NCBI GenBank assembly: GCA_002841155.1
Contig: PHEH01000015.1
Span: 108,173-172,172 of the forward strand
Reading direction: 5' to 3'
Length of the DNA: 64,000 nucleotides
Source of the DNA: Alphaproteobacteria bacterium HGW-Alphaproteobacteria-18
GTDB lineage: Bacteria > Pseudomonadota > Alphaproteobacteria > Caulobacterales > Hyphomonadaceae
Shown here in pieces: positions 43,790-53,789 of the stretch (positions within the stretch are counted from its first letter, which is position 1; the number at the start of each line of letters is the position of its first letter). The position numbers were made by a program, and so were the translations under genes. The notes below the pieces were generated by a model. It was not told the DNA's origin. It did not search any database and was given only the letters and a program-made list of their open reading frames with translations.

Positions 43790-45925
43790 ATGACAGGGTT
43801 TTTCCGGCGTTTTGCCGTAGCTGCACTGAGCTTGTCAGCTCTGGCCGGGCTGGCGCATGCGCAGATGGATGCGCGCCGGGCCGAGGCTGAGCTTATTGCA
43901 GACCGCGTCACCGTCGCGCCGGGCGATACATTCTATGCGGCCCTGAAGATGACGATGGATGATGGCTGGCACATCTACTGGCGCAATGCCGGGGATGCGG
44001 GTCTGCCGCCCAGGCTGATCCTGAAGGATGGCACCAACCTTCCCGAGGCCGCCATCGGTGAGTTTCTCTGGCCGTTGCCCCATCTGATTCCGGTCGTTGA
44101 AGGCGAAATCATGGATTATGGCTATGACGATCAGGTCGTCTTTGCCTTCCCCGTGACCATTCCGAAAGATGCCATAGGGCAAGTACAGATCGTGGCAGAG
44201 GCCGATTATCTCATCTGCGAGTCCATCTGCATTCCCGAAACGGCGGATGTCTCACTGACGTTGCCGGTCGGCGCGCCGGTCGAGAATGCCAAGGCTGGGG
44301 CCGAGATCGGCGCATGGATTGCCCGCGTGCCGGTTGCCTTTGGAGGCGAGGCGCGGATTGCAGATGCCGCCGAGCCCTGGACCCTGTCCCTGCGCCAGGA
44401 AGACGGCTTTCCGGAAAGCGCCCAGCTCCGTTTCTTTCCATACCAGCATGAAATCAGCCACCCGGCGGCCCAGCCCCAGAGAGCAGGCCCGGAAGGCGCC
44501 AGCCTCAGCCTCACACCGGACCGGGCGGGGACCATTGAAGGGACGCTCGACGGCGTGATCCGGGTCGATGTGCCGGGCGCTGAACCTGTGGGCTATGAAA
44601 TCTCCGCCTCGCGCGGGGAGGTGTTTGCCGGCACGGCGGACCGGGAAGTGCAATCGGCGCTGCCGGGTATTGGCAGGCTGGGCGGAGCGGCGGAGGGCAA
44701 TGCCCTTGGCTGGCAGCGGATCGCGACGCTTGCCTTCTTCGCCCTCATTGGCGGCATCATTCTCAATCTCATGCCGTGCGTGTTGCCGGTGCTGTCGATG
44801 AAAGCCATCGGCATGGTGCAGGCTGCGGCAAGCGGCCATGCCGGCGAGCTTAAATCCCACGGGCTCTGGTATACCGGCGGTGTGGTGCTTTCTTTCCTCG
44901 CGCTGGCGGGCGTGCTGCTGCTGGTGCGGCAGGCGACCGGTTCTGCGACGCTTGGCTTCCAACTCCAGCATGCGCCGACCGTCGCGGTCCTTACCCTCGT
45001 CATGTTTGCGGTCGGCCTCTGGCTGATGGGCTTTTTTGAGCTGGGCGGCTCTGTCCAGAATCTGGGCGGCAGTCTTGCGCGCCGTGGCGGCGCAGCAGGC
45101 GCCTTCTTTACCGGTATCCTCGCGGCGGTGGTTGGCGCGCCCTGTGTCGGACCTTTTCTGGGGGCGGCGCTGGGCGCTGTGATTGGCCAGCCGGCCCCTG
45201 CGGTGGTCGCTGTCTTCCTGGCCATGGGTTTTGGCATGGCGCTGCCTTTCCTGATCCTCAGCTTCGTGCCGGGCCTGCACCGCATGTTACCGAAGCCGGG
45301 CAAATGGATGGACACGCTGAAACAGGCTTTCGCCTTCCCGATGTTCCTCACCGCGGCCTGGCTTCTGTCCATCGTTGCCAGTCTGGCAGGGGCAGGGGCT
45401 GTTGGCTGGACGCTTGTGGGCGCCACCACGCTCGTCTTTGCCATCTGGCTCGGCCGGCAGGGGGGCGCTGTGCGCAAAGCTGTGGCGGCGGTCGCGCTGG
45501 CGGCAGCCTTCATTTATCCGGCGGTGCAGGCGAATGTGCCTGAGGCATCCGTTTCCGGCAGCAGCCAGGGGGCCTTCAACGGAAACTATGGCGAAGCAGC
45601 CTGGAGCCCTGACATGGTGGAGGCCATGCTGGCTGAAGGCCGCCCGGTCTTCGTGGACTTTACGGCCAGCTGGTGCGCGAGTTGCCAGGTCAACAAGCTC
45701 ACCACCCTCAAGACCCGCAAGGTGCAGGAAGCTTTCAAGAACGCCAATGTGGCGTTCCTCGTGGCCGATTTTACCCAGAAAGACCCGATGATTGCCGATG
45801 AGTTGAAGCTGCGCGCGCGCGCAGGCGTGCCAATGTATCTCTGGTATCCGGCAGGCGCCAGCGAGCCGCAGATATTGCCGGAACTGCTCACTCAAGAACT
45901 TGTCATTGGACTTGTCGAAGGCTGA
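43790..45925 (+). CDS. DsbD/ScsB-type thiol-disulfide reductase
   Basis: 711 residues. Signal peptide (1-24), then a periplasmic DsbD-alpha-like domain (about 30-280) with a CESICIP Cys pair. Eight transmembrane helices follow (about 305-585), with the redox Cys in LNLMPCVLPVLS and GAPCVGP. A C-terminal thioredoxin domain has active site WCASC (about residue 627). It carries electrons from cytoplasmic thioredoxin to periplasmic targets. A redoxin gene follows 48 nt downstream and may be one of those targets. Confidence 0.92.
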   Translation: MTGFFRRFAVAALSLSALAGLAHAQMDARRAEAELIADRVTVAPGDTFYAALKMTMDDGWHIYWRNAGDAGLPPRLILKDGTNLPEAAIGEFLWPLPHLIPVVEGEIMDYGYDDQVVFAFPVTIPKDAIGQVQIVAEADYLICESICIPETADVSLTLPVGAPVENAKAGAEIGAWIARVPVAFGGEARIADAAEPWTLSLRQEDGFPESAQLRFFPYQHEISHPAAQPQRAGPEGASLSLTPDRAGTIEGTLDGVIRVDVPGAEPVGYEISASRGEVFAGTADREVQSALPGIGRLGGAAEGNALGWQRIATLAFFALIGGIILNLMPCVLPVLSMKAIGMVQAAASGHAGELKSHGLWYTGGVVLSFLALAGVLLLVRQATGSATLGFQLQHAPTVAVLTLVMFAVGLWLMGFFELGGSVQNLGGSLARRGGAAGAFFTGILAAVVGAPCVGPFLGAALGAVIGQPAPAVVAVFLAMGFGMALPFLILSFVPGLHRMLPKPGKWMDTLKQAFAFPMFLTAAWLLSIVASLAGAGAVGWTLVGATTLVFAIWLGRQGGAVRKAVAAVALAAAFIYPAVQANVPEASVSGSSQGAFNGNYGEAAWSPDMVEAMLAEGRPVFVDFTASWCASCQVNKLTTLKTRKVQEAFKNANVAFLVADFTQKDPMIADELKLRARAGVPMYLWYPAGASEPQILPELLTQELVIGLVEG

Positions 45926-45973
45926 GAGGCCTATAGTTCCTGATGTAACAGACTTTCGAGACAGGAGACGACG

Positions 45974-46627
45974 ATGATACTTTCCCGCCGCCACTTGAGC
46001 CTCGCTGCCGGAATGGCCGCAGCCGTTGCCCTCACAGCGGGGGCGTTGATCGCCTCTACAGCAGAGGCGTCTCCGGCGGCCCCTGCGTCTGTCGGAGCTT
46101 TGGCGCCCGGCTTTACGGGCACCAACTCGAATGGGGAGTCTGTTTCGCTCGCGGATTTCGCTGGCAAGACAGTGGTGCTGGAGTGGACCAATGATGGCTG
46201 CCCCTTCGTTAAGAAGCATTACGCCGACCCTCCGCTAAACATGCAGTCCTTGCAGAAATCGGCGAGCGCAGATGATATTGTCTGGCTGTCGGTGATTTCT
46301 TCGCGTCCGGGGTCACAGGGCCACGTCTCGCCGGAGGAAGCCAACGCCCTGACAACCTCGCGCGGCGCAGCGCCCGCCCATGTCATTCTCGATGAAAGCG
46401 GCGATATCGGCCGTCTCTTTGGCGCCAAGACCACGCCGCACATGTATATCGTCACGCCGGAAGGCACGCTTGTCTATGATGGCGCGATCGACTCTGTTCC
46501 ATCGGCAAGGGTCGATGATATCGCCAAGGCGGAGAACTATGTCAGCGCAGCGCTCGCCGATGTGGGCGCGGGCAAGCCAGTCGCCACCCCGTCGACCAAG
46601 CCTTATGGCTGCGCTGTAAAATACTGA
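45974..46627 (+). CDS. Periplasmic redoxin/thioredoxin-family protein
   Basis: 217 residues with an Arg-containing signal peptide (LSRRHLSLAAGMAAAVALTAGALIAS). The AhpC/TSA-like domain starts at about residue 42, with a single Cys in NDGCPFVKKHY (peroxidatic position) and a distal Cys in the C-terminal KPYGCAVKY, which could resolve it. cis-Pro is in KTTPHMYI. It probably receives electrons from the DsbD-type protein encoded just upstream. A peroxidase role is an inference. Confidence 0.87.
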   Translation: MILSRRHLSLAAGMAAAVALTAGALIASTAEASPAAPASVGALAPGFTGTNSNGESVSLADFAGKTVVLEWTNDGCPFVKKHYADPPLNMQSLQKSASADDIVWLSVISSRPGSQGHVSPEEANALTTSRGAAPAHVILDESGDIGRLFGAKTTPHMYIVTPEGTLVYDGAIDSVPSARVDDIAKAENYVSAALADVGAGKPVATPSTKPYGCAVKY

Positions 46628-46661
46628 GACAGGCCAAGGCCATCTCCCCCACATCTTGAGC

Positions 46662-46691
46662 AAGGCCGGCAGGGAGACCTGCCGGCTTTTT
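46662..46691 (+). terminator. Terminator after redoxin gene
   Basis: Stem of 9 perfect pairs (46665-46673 with 46678-46686), extended by G-U and A-U pairs, with a 4-nt loop and TTTTT tail. Confidence 0.9.
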
Positions 46692-46770
46692 GCAATTGTG
46701 CATCTGACGTAGCGAAAGGGTTGCCGCCTGCTGGATATACCTTCAAACCTGACGCCTTCAGGAGGCGCCG

Positions 46771-47772
46771 ATGACCAGAGACAAGAACCCGATCGTCAAG
46801 GATCAGCCTGTGGAAATGCCGTCAGAAGGCGGGCCGCTGGCTGAATATGGCGGCGCGCTTCCACCCGCGCCTGCCTGGTTCCGGGAGTCTGTGGCGGTGC
46901 CCTACGAGATGGGCAAGGTGACCGTGAAGGGCGCCGAGGTAACCTATCAGCGTTGGGGCAGGCGCGGCGCGCCGGGGCTTTTGTTCGTACACGGAAACGG
47001 CGCCCATGCGCATTGGTGGGATTTCGTCGCGCCCTACTTTGCCGAGCATTACAATGTCGCCGCGCTGACTTTCTCCGGCATGGGCGACAGCCAGTGGCGC
47101 GAAGCCTATGACATGGACACGTTCTCGCTGGAGCAGGTAGCCGTTGCCGAGGCTGCGGGCCTTTTCGATGCCCCTCGAAAGCCGGTGATTGTTGCCCACT
47201 CCTTCGGTGGTTTTGTCACGCTCGTGACGGGCGCCAAGCATGGCAGCCGGTTTGAGGGCATGGTCATCGTAGATAGTCCGGTAAATCCGCCCGAGCGTCC
47301 ACGCGACGGGCCCTCCCGTGCCAGCCGTCCGCACAAGGTTTATCCAGATCTTGCCGCCGCGCTTGCCCGGTTCCGCCTGGCGCCGCCTCAGCTGTGCGAA
47401 AACCACTATGCGATGGACTACATTGCGCGCTGGAGCCTCAAACGGGCCGAAGGTGGGTGGACCTGGAAATTTGACCCGATGATCTGGACACGTTTTGAAC
47501 CGGGGCTCGACCCCGCCGAGATGCTGAAAGCGGCCCAATGCCGGATCGCCATCATCCGGGGTGAGGAAAGCGCGCTGATGCCCGATGATGTGGGCGACTA
47601 TATGCGCGGGCTGCTTGGCCATCAGGTGCCGTTCGTCTCGGTGCCCCATGCGCGCCACCATGTGATGCTGGACCAGCCCATCGCTTTCATCTCCACGCTC
47701 CGGATGCTTCTGGCCGAATGGGACCATTCCGACCCCCACCGCAGCGTCGATGCAGCCGCGCAATCCAGTTGA
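46771..47772 (+). CDS. Alpha/beta hydrolase
   Basis: 333 residues. The oxyanion motif is LLFVHGNGAHAHWWDF, the nucleophile elbow is VAHSFGG (Ser about residue 147), and the acid/His pair is consistent with the C-terminal VPHARHHVMLDQP. There is no signal peptide. The N-terminal 45 residues precede the fold and are unusual in being Pro/Glu-rich. Substrate unknown. ATG 46771 has GGAGGC 4 nt upstream. A single-gene unit between a terminator and the ion channel gene. Confidence 0.85.
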   Translation: MTRDKNPIVKDQPVEMPSEGGPLAEYGGALPPAPAWFRESVAVPYEMGKVTVKGAEVTYQRWGRRGAPGLLFVHGNGAHAHWWDFVAPYFAEHYNVAALTFSGMGDSQWREAYDMDTFSLEQVAVAEAAGLFDAPRKPVIVAHSFGGFVTLVTGAKHGSRFEGMVIVDSPVNPPERPRDGPSRASRPHKVYPDLAAALARFRLAPPQLCENHYAMDYIARWSLKRAEGGWTWKFDPMIWTRFEPGLDPAEMLKAAQCRIAIIRGEESALMPDDVGDYMRGLLGHQVPFVSVPHARHHVMLDQPIAFISTLRMLLAEWDHSDPHRSVDAAAQSS

Positions 47773-47862
47773 GCGGCAGAATTTCTGCCACAATCCTTTT
47801 GCTTGATCCTGCGGGCTTGCCGGATAAGTCTGCACGCGCTGAATCGCTGAAGTGAGGGGACC

Positions 47863-48726
47863 ATGAAAAAGGCAACACTCGACGAACAAACCTATAATTC
47901 GTCCGTGGAACGCTTTATCGAGCGCTCGTTCGTGCGTGACACAATCATGACTCTGATCGTCATCAACGCGATTGTTCTTGGCGTGCTGACCTATTCAGCC
48001 CAGCTGCCTGGCTGGTTTGTCGCCATCCTCGAAGTCATCGATACGGCCGTGACCTTCATCTTCGTCGCCGAAATCCTGCTGAAGCTGTTTGTCTACCGGC
48101 TGCAATTCTTCAAGCTTGGCTGGAACTGGTTTGACTTCATTGTTGTCGGGGTTTCCGTCATTCCGGGCGGGTCAGCTTTCACGGTTCTGCGTGCCTTGCG
48201 TGTGCTGCGCCTTCTGCGCCTCCTGCACTTCATCCCGACCATGAAGCGGATCACCGAAGCCCTGCTGACCGCGCTGCCCGGAATGGGCGCGATCCTCGCC
48301 ATTCTAGGCCTTGTCTTCTACGTTTCTGTGGTGATGGCGACCTACCTGTTCTCCGGTTCCCAGAACACCGAGAACTTCAACTCGCTCACCTCCTCAGCCC
48401 TGACCATGTTTGAAGTCCTTACAATGGAAGGCTGGAACGAGCATATGCGCGACCTGCTGGATGAATACCCCTGGGCGTGGGCCTTCTTCATCCCGTTCAT
48501 CCTCTTTACCGTCTGGGCGATCCTCAACCTGTTCACGGCGGTCATTGTCGATTCGTTGCAGGATAGCGCCATCGAAAAGGTACTCGATGCCGAAGAGAAG
48601 ATCAGCGACGAACTCGTGGCGCAGGAATCTCATGAGATGACCCGCCACAAGGAGTTGATGGCCCTCATAGGAGAGCTGCGCGCTGAAGTTCAGGAATTGA
48701 AAGCCGCGCATCGCGGAGATGGCTGA
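47863..48726 (+). CDS. Voltage-gated cation channel, BacNav-like
   Basis: 287 residues with six transmembrane helices. S4 (about residues 108-123) carries four Arg at three-residue intervals (RALRVLRLLRLL). The pore loop reads LTMEGWNEHM at the filter position where NaChBac/NavAb have TLESW. A C-terminal neck and coiled coil (about 240-283: EKVLDAEEKISDELVAQE...LIGELRAEVQELKA) fits tetramer assembly. Gly at filter position 4 matches the Ca2+-selective CavMr (TLEGW) better than Na+-selective members. It is an inner-membrane protein; the gene stands alone. Confidence 0.9.
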   Translation: MKKATLDEQTYNSSVERFIERSFVRDTIMTLIVINAIVLGVLTYSAQLPGWFVAILEVIDTAVTFIFVAEILLKLFVYRLQFFKLGWNWFDFIVVGVSVIPGGSAFTVLRALRVLRLLRLLHFIPTMKRITEALLTALPGMGAILAILGLVFYVSVVMATYLFSGSQNTENFNSLTSSALTMFEVLTMEGWNEHMRDLLDEYPWAWAFFIPFILFTVWAILNLFTAVIVDSLQDSAIEKVLDAEEKISDELVAQESHEMTRHKELMALIGELRAEVQELKAAHRGDG

Positions 48727-49548
48727 TCAGCCGGCGAAGGCTTTCTCGATCACGAACTCTGCCGGCGCCGCGTTTGAGCCCTCGGTAAGGCCTGCTTTGA
48801 GCATCAGCGCTTTTACGTCCTGGATCATTTCCATCGAGCCGCAGATCATCGCCCGGTCGGTTGCCGGGTCGAGCGGGGGCACGCCGAGATCGTCAAACAG
48901 CTTGCCGTTTTCGATCAGGGTCGTGATCCGGCCCATGCGTTCATGATGCTCGCGGGTCGTGGAGGTATAGAGCGTCAGCTTGCCCTCGACCATTTCCCCA
49001 ACGAGGGGATCATTCTTCAGGCTTTCGATCAGCGTACGCGAATAGATCAGCTCGTCCACATCCCGGCAGGTATGGGTGACGATCACTTCTTCATAGCGCT
49101 CATAGGTGTCGGGATCGCGCACGAGGCTGGCAAAGGGCGCAAAGCCGGTGCCGGTGGAGAACATGTAGAGGCGCTTGCCGGGGGTCAGCGCGTCGAGCAC
49201 CAGCGTGCCGGTCGGCTTGCGCCCGAGCAGCACCTTGTCGCCGGGCTGGATCTTCTGGAGGCGAGAGGTCAGCGGGCCATCGGGCACCTTGATCGAATAG
49301 AATTCCAGCTCCTCATCCCAGGCAGGGGAGGCGATGGAATAGGCGCGCAGCAGGGGTTTGCCATCTTCCTTGGGCAGGCCGATCATCACAAACTCGCCTG
49401 TGCGGAAGCGGAAGCTCTGCGGGCGCGTCAGTCTGAAACGGAACAGCCGGTCCGTATAATGCTCTACCGAGAGGACGGTTTCCTCAGTCGGCCCATTCGG
49501 ATTGGCTTTGACAGGCGCTGCCTGGCCTGCGGATGCGTCGGCGCTCAT
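48727..49548 (-). CDS. fpr: Ferredoxin--NADP+ reductase
   Basis: 273 residues, FAD and NADP domains of the FNR family. FAD site: RAYSIASPAWD; NADP site: STGTGFAPFASLVRDP; then RAMICGSMEMIQ and a C-terminal VIEKAFAG ending in the short tail typical of bacterial Fpr. It exchanges electrons between NADPH and ferredoxin or flavodoxin, and in alphaproteobacteria often supports oxidative-stress response. The stop abuts that of the ion channel gene (convergent). A start at ATG 49548 precedes MSADASAGQAAP. Confidence 0.94.
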   Translation of the reverse strand: MSADASAGQAAPVKANPNGPTEETVLSVEHYTDRLFRFRLTRPQSFRFRTGEFVMIGLPKEDGKPLLRAYSIASPAWDEELEFYSIKVPDGPLTSRLQKIQPGDKVLLGRKPTGTLVLDALTPGKRLYMFSTGTGFAPFASLVRDPDTYERYEEVIVTHTCRDVDELIYSRTLIESLKNDPLVGEMVEGKLTLYTSTTREHHERMGRITTLIENGKLFDDLGVPPLDPATDRAMICGSMEMIQDVKALMLKAGLTEGSNAAPAEFVIEKAFAG

Positions 49549-49638
49549 GCCCCAAGATCTCCACTGTCGCTTGCTTCGGCGTCAGTTGACGTGGGCGCGG
49601 GGCAAATGCAATGCGTCAGATGAACGGTTTAGTTTTGC

Positions 49639-50199
49639 TCAACCTTCGGCGCCGGCCCAGGCGAGGCGCTCATCGCTGAGTTCGTAGCCCCCGTCCAGCT
49701 CGTAGACATTGCGGAAACCATAGCCGTAAAGGTTCACATAGGTCGCGATGTTGAGGGCCAATGGCGCACTTTTCAGCATCACCGGGGCGACATTGTCGGT
49801 GAAGTTGTTGTTGCAATAGATCAGGATGCGGCGGTCTTTGGAACCGATCACGGCGGCAAGCTTCTCGTCTGTGAAGTCTGAAAAGTTGAGGTTCACCGCG
49901 CCCTCGATATGGCCAAGGGCGAAGGCCTGCGCGCTGCGCGCATCAATCACCAGGGTCTCCGGATCGGCGCGCATTTCGTTGAAAGTGTCGAGCGGAACAA
50001 GCCGGGCCTGCCGGTGGGGGGCGGCCTCGGCGGTCAGCACCTGAAAACCGGTATAATCAATCAGGCCGGTGTCTTTCTGAGCAAGTTCCTGAGCGGCGGC
50101 CTGGGGAGAGGCTGTCAGGCCGAGCAGGACGAAGCCACAGCTCAGGAGCAGCACGGCCGCTATGGTCGGCAGGTGGGGCTTGGCAGGGGTGTTCCTCAT
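49639..50199 (-). CDS. Periplasmic rhodanese-like protein
   Basis: 186 residues with a signal peptide (about 1-36, ending AAAQE). The rhodanese domain (about 60-180) has VIDARSAQAFALGHIEGAVNL and the active-site loop YCNNNFTDN with the catalytic Cys. Unlike six-residue thiosulfate loops (CxxGxR), this loop is CNNNFTDN, so substrate specificity differs. Role in periplasmic sulfur or redox chemistry is inferred. It is upstream of fpr on the same strand, 90 nt away. Confidence 0.82.
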   Translation of the reverse strand: MRNTPAKPHLPTIAAVLLLSCGFVLLGLTASPQAAAQELAQKDTGLIDYTGFQVLTAEAAPHRQARLVPLDTFNEMRADPETLVIDARSAQAFALGHIEGAVNLNFSDFTDEKLAAVIGSKDRRILIYCNNNFTDNVAPVMLKSAPLALNIATYVNLYGYGFRNVYELDGGYELSDERLAWAGAEG

Positions 50200-50320
50200 A
50201 TCGGCGCCCTTTCGTTGCTTTCAGGCACGCGAGGGAGGGTGCACGCCTCCTGTGGCTGAAATATGTGCGCAGTAGGGCCGATCATGCGAATTTCGTGCCG
50301 GAGTGTGGCAAGGCTGGGCA

Positions 50321-50908
50321 TCACGCCTTGGGAAAGCGCCCCATCCGTTCTTCCCAATGCCGCCGGCAGACGGAGAGATAGGTCGCCTTGCCGATGGAGA
50401 TCTGCTCGCCCTCGGTGAGAGCCTGGCCGTCCGGCCCGAGGCGCACCACCATTGTTGCCTTGCGCCCGCATTCGCAGATCGTGCGCACTTCGCGCAGCTC
50501 GTCCGCGATGGCCAGCAGCGCGGACGAGCCTTCAAAAAGCTCGCCCCGGAAATCTGTGCGCAGACCATAGGCCAACACCGGCACGCCGAAATGATCGGCC
50601 ACGCGCGCCAGTTGCCAGACCTGGTCCTTGGTCAGGAACTGGGCCTCGTCCACGAAGATCGCGTCAATCGGATGGATTGATTTCTGGTCACGGATGACCG
50701 AAAAAAGATCCGTATCCGCCGTATAAAGAACGGCCTCAGCCGAAATGCCGATCCGTGAGCTGATATGTCCGTCGCCCGCTTCGCGGTAGAGCGCCGACGT
50801 CATCAGCAGAACCTCCATCCCCCGCTCGCGGTAATTATACGCCGCTTGCAGGAGGATGGTGGATTTGCCGGCATTCATGGCGGCATAGGAAAAATAAAGC
50901 TTCGCCAT
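50321..50908 (-). CDS. tdk: Thymidine kinase
   Basis: 195 residues, type II thymidine kinase. P-loop AAMNAGKST is at residues 9-17; the Asp-Glu Walker-B-like FVDEAQFL and the lasso-zinc Cys residues (CECG... and CRRHW) are present. It phosphorylates thymidine for salvage of dTMP. It starts 23 nt downstream of the gamma-glutamyltransferase stop on the same strand. Confidence 0.96.
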   Translation of the reverse strand: MAKLYFSYAAMNAGKSTILLQAAYNYRERGMEVLLMTSALYREAGDGHISSRIGISAEAVLYTADTDLFSVIRDQKSIHPIDAIFVDEAQFLTKDQVWQLARVADHFGVPVLAYGLRTDFRGELFEGSSALLAIADELREVRTICECGRKATMVVRLGPDGQALTEGEQISIGKATYLSVCRRHWEERMGRFPKA

Positions 50909-50931
50909 GGTCTGCCCGCCAGATGTCTGGA

Positions 50932-52713
50932 TCAGCGCAGAGAGAGCGCGACGCCTTCGCGGCGCGGATCGGCGCCGCCCTCAAGGCCCTTGTCGCGAAT
51001 GATGATGACATGGAGGCCCGAATTCTCGCCGGTGCGTTCTTCCACTTCATAGCCCATTTCGCGCAGGGCTTCTGCCGCTTCCGGGCCACCCTCGACATCG
51101 ACTTCAACGGCGACTGAATCGCCGCGCGCGATGATGTTGGGCAGGGCTGCGGATTCCTGGGCCGTCTTGCCCCATTCCAGAACGCCCACAAGCGTCTTGG
51201 CGACATAGGCAACAATCGAATTGCCGCCCGGCGATCCGGTGACCATGAAGAGATCGCCGCCTTCATCAAAGACGAGGGTAGGGGACATGGACGACCGCGG
51301 ACGTTTTCCGGCAGCAACCGCATTGGCGACCGGCTTGCCGCCCTTCTCGGGAATGAGGGAGAAATCGGTCAGTTCATTGTTGAGCAGGAAACCGCCCACC
51401 ATGCGCGAGGAGCCGAAGGCTGCCTCTACGGTCGCCGTCATCGAAACAGCGTTGCCGTCAAGGTCGATGATCGAGATGTGGGTCGTGCCAGCGCCGGGGG
51501 TGGTGGGGTCTTCGCCCCACATCGGGCGCAGTGGCTCTCCGCCAAGCACAACGCCCGGATCGCCGGGGAAGGATCTTGCGTCTGGCGCGAAGGCCTCCTT
51601 CGCGCGGGCCTTGATGTATACCGGATTGATCAGGTCTTCGGTCGGCACGGTCACATGATCGGCGTCAGCCACATAATGGTCGCGGTCAGCATAAGTGAGG
51701 CGCTGGGCATCAACGAAGGCTTTCAGCAAGAGGCTCTCATCGGCATTGATGTTGGCGGCCGGTTTCAGGTGCTCGTAGAGCCCCATGATCATCGTCTGGG
51801 CAATGCCGCCCGAGCTTGGCGGCGGAGCTGAGCAGATCTTGTAACCAGACTGCAATGTGCCGCACACGGCCGATCGGATCACGACCTCGTAATTGGCCAG
51901 GTCTTCGAGGGTCATGTTGCCGCCATCGGGGCCCTCATTGACCGCGTTGACGATTTCAGCAGCAAGAGCGCCGCTATAGAAAGCAGAAGGGCCTTCATTG
52001 GCAACGGCGGCGAGGGTGGCTGCATAGGCAGGGTTGGTGCGGCGATAACCGGCGGCAAGCGGTTGGCCATCGGGATAGAAGTAAGCGGCGGTGACCGGAT
52101 TATCGTCGAGGCGGATCACAGCGCGCAGACGCGGAGAGGCCAGCACTTCGGCAAGGCGGGGGGAAACCTCAAAACCAACTTCCGCCAGTTCGATTGCCGG
52201 TTGGAAAAGGCTTGCCCAATCCCCCTGTCCGGCGGCGTCATGGGCTGTCTTGTAGAGCGCGATCTGTCCCGGCACGCCGACCGAGCGGCCTGACTGCCAG
52301 GCGGTCACGAAGTCCATCGGTGCGCCGTCCTTGAAGAACCAGTCCGGGCCGGCAGCGGCCGGGGCTGTCTCTCGGCCATCGAATACGGTGATTTCGTCGC
52401 GTGCGCGGTCGTAATAGACCATGAACGCGCCCCCGCCGATGCCTGAACTCTGAGGCTCGACCAGGCCGAGCACGGCATGCACCGCAATGGCGGCGTCCAC
52501 GGCATTGCCGCCTTCACTCAATACCCGAAGGCCAGCCTCTACCGCGCGCGGGTCTGCGGCCGCAACCATCGCGCCCTTGGTCCAGGAGAGGTCGCCCAGT
52601 GCTTGAGACGTATCGTCGGAAACCGGGCTAATGCTGGCCGCAGGCGGCGCCTTCGACGCAGGCGCGCAAGCCGCCAGGAGAAGGGCTGCTGTGAGGGCGG
52701 TGAGGTGGCGCAT
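50932..52713 (-). CDS. ggt: Gamma-glutamyltransferase (lipoprotein)
   Basis: 593 residues from ATG 52713, preceded by AAAGGGA. A lipobox LAAC (Cys about residue 15) indicates membrane anchoring. The autoprocessing Thr opens the small subunit at GTTHISIIDLDG (about residue 413). NAVDAAIAVHAVLGLVEPQSSGIGGG and the small-subunit TGSPGGNSI are typical. It cleaves or transfers the gamma-glutamyl group of glutathione in the periplasm. It lies divergent from the P1 peptidase gene. Confidence 0.94.
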   Translation of the reverse strand: MRHLTALTAALLLAACAPASKAPPAASISPVSDDTSQALGDLSWTKGAMVAAADPRAVEAGLRVLSEGGNAVDAAIAVHAVLGLVEPQSSGIGGGAFMVYYDRARDEITVFDGRETAPAAAGPDWFFKDGAPMDFVTAWQSGRSVGVPGQIALYKTAHDAAGQGDWASLFQPAIELAEVGFEVSPRLAEVLASPRLRAVIRLDDNPVTAAYFYPDGQPLAAGYRRTNPAYAATLAAVANEGPSAFYSGALAAEIVNAVNEGPDGGNMTLEDLANYEVVIRSAVCGTLQSGYKICSAPPPSSGGIAQTMIMGLYEHLKPAANINADESLLLKAFVDAQRLTYADRDHYVADADHVTVPTEDLINPVYIKARAKEAFAPDARSFPGDPGVVLGGEPLRPMWGEDPTTPGAGTTHISIIDLDGNAVSMTATVEAAFGSSRMVGGFLLNNELTDFSLIPEKGGKPVANAVAAGKRPRSSMSPTLVFDEGGDLFMVTGSPGGNSIVAYVAKTLVGVLEWGKTAQESAALPNIIARGDSVAVEVDVEGGPEAAEALREMGYEVEERTGENSGLHVIIIRDKGLEGGADPRREGVALSLR

Positions 52714-52790
52714 GATCGTCCCTTTCTTGGCGCGGGGCTCCACTCACTTTAAGGACTCAGTGCGGAGCATATCGTAACAGGGCACATAGC

Positions 52791-53789
52791 ATGGCAAGAC
52801 CGGGTACGCGCAACCTCATTACCGACATTGAAGGCATCTCTGTCGGGCAGGCGGAGGATGCCCGAATTGGCACCGGCGTGTCCGTAATTGTCCCCGATTG
52901 TCCCGTTTTGTCCGCGATTTGTGTCGCTGGGGGTGGCCCAGGGACGCGCGAAAGCGATCTTTTGTCCGCAGGGAGACTGGTTTCTGACAGCGTCGACGCG
53001 ATCTGCCTGTCGGGCGGCTCTGCCTTCGGTCTGGCGGCGGCTGATGGCGTCATGGCGGGACTGAAGGCGCAGGGCAGGGGCTTTGCGATGGTGCCAAGAC
53101 CCGGCGTGCCTGCCACCCCCATCGTTCCGGCCGCCATTCTCTACGACCTCGCCAATGGCGGTGACAAGGACTGGGGCGACACTGCCCCATATGCCGGCCT
53201 TGGCCGAAAGGCCTTTGATTCGGCAGAGAAAATATTCACCCTCGGAAAAGCCGGCGCAGCTTTTGGCGCGCGCGCAGGCCTCGCCCCTGGTGGTACTGGC
53301 TCAGCCAGTATTGTGACGCATGACGGCCTCAGCGTTGGCGCTTTGGCGGCGGTGAACAGCTTTGGCTCTGTCCGCATGCCCGGCTCTGACGCCTTCTGGG
53401 CCTGGCCTTTTGAAATATCAGGAGAATTCGGCGGCGTGCGGCCTGAGCCCGGCCTGACTTTCGACCCCGAAGACTGGGGCGCTGCCAAGGTCAATCCAAA
53501 CCCTCGGGAGAACACGACCCTTGCCTGCATCGCGATCGATGCGATCGTCACCCATGACGAACTCCAACGCATTGCCCAAATGGCCCTTGCCGGAATGGCC
53601 CGCGCCATCCGGCCTGTCTTTGCCCCAACGGACGGGGATGTCGTCTTCGTTATCTCTACGCAGAAGCGCGAAACCGAAGGCAGCCGGCCCATGACCATAG
53701 CCCGTATTGGAGAACTCGCGGCCGGCACTCTCGCCCGCGCCATAGCGCGTGGTGTATATGAGACAGAACGGCAGGAGGGACGGCCATGA
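52791..53789 (+). CDS. P1-family peptidase (S58, DmpA-like)
   Basis: 332 residues. DmpA/BapA-type Ntn-fold aminopeptidase-like: N-terminal [46 protein letters not shown] and the later [12 protein letters not shown]. The self-processing site is expected near the Asn-Thr in [10 protein letters not shown]. The family cleaves N-terminal residues from small peptides; no signal peptide is visible. It overlaps the S1 protease gene (ATGA), so a peptidase pair is likely co-expressed. Confidence 0.9.
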   Translation: MARPGTRNLITDIEGISVGQAEDARIGTGVSVIVPDCPVLSAICVAGGGPGTRESDLLSAGRLVSDSVDAICLSGGSAFGLAAADGVMAGLKAQGRGFAMVPRPGVPATPIVPAAILYDLANGGDKDWGDTAPYAGLGRKAFDSAEKIFTLGKAGAAFGARAGLAPGGTGSASIVTHDGLSVGALAAVNSFGSVRMPGSDAFWAWPFEISGEFGGVRPEPGLTFDPEDWGAAKVNPNPRENTTLACIAIDAIVTHDELQRIAQMALAGMARAIRPVFAPTDGDVVFVISTQKRETEGSRPMTIARIGELAAGTLARAIARGVYETERQEGRP

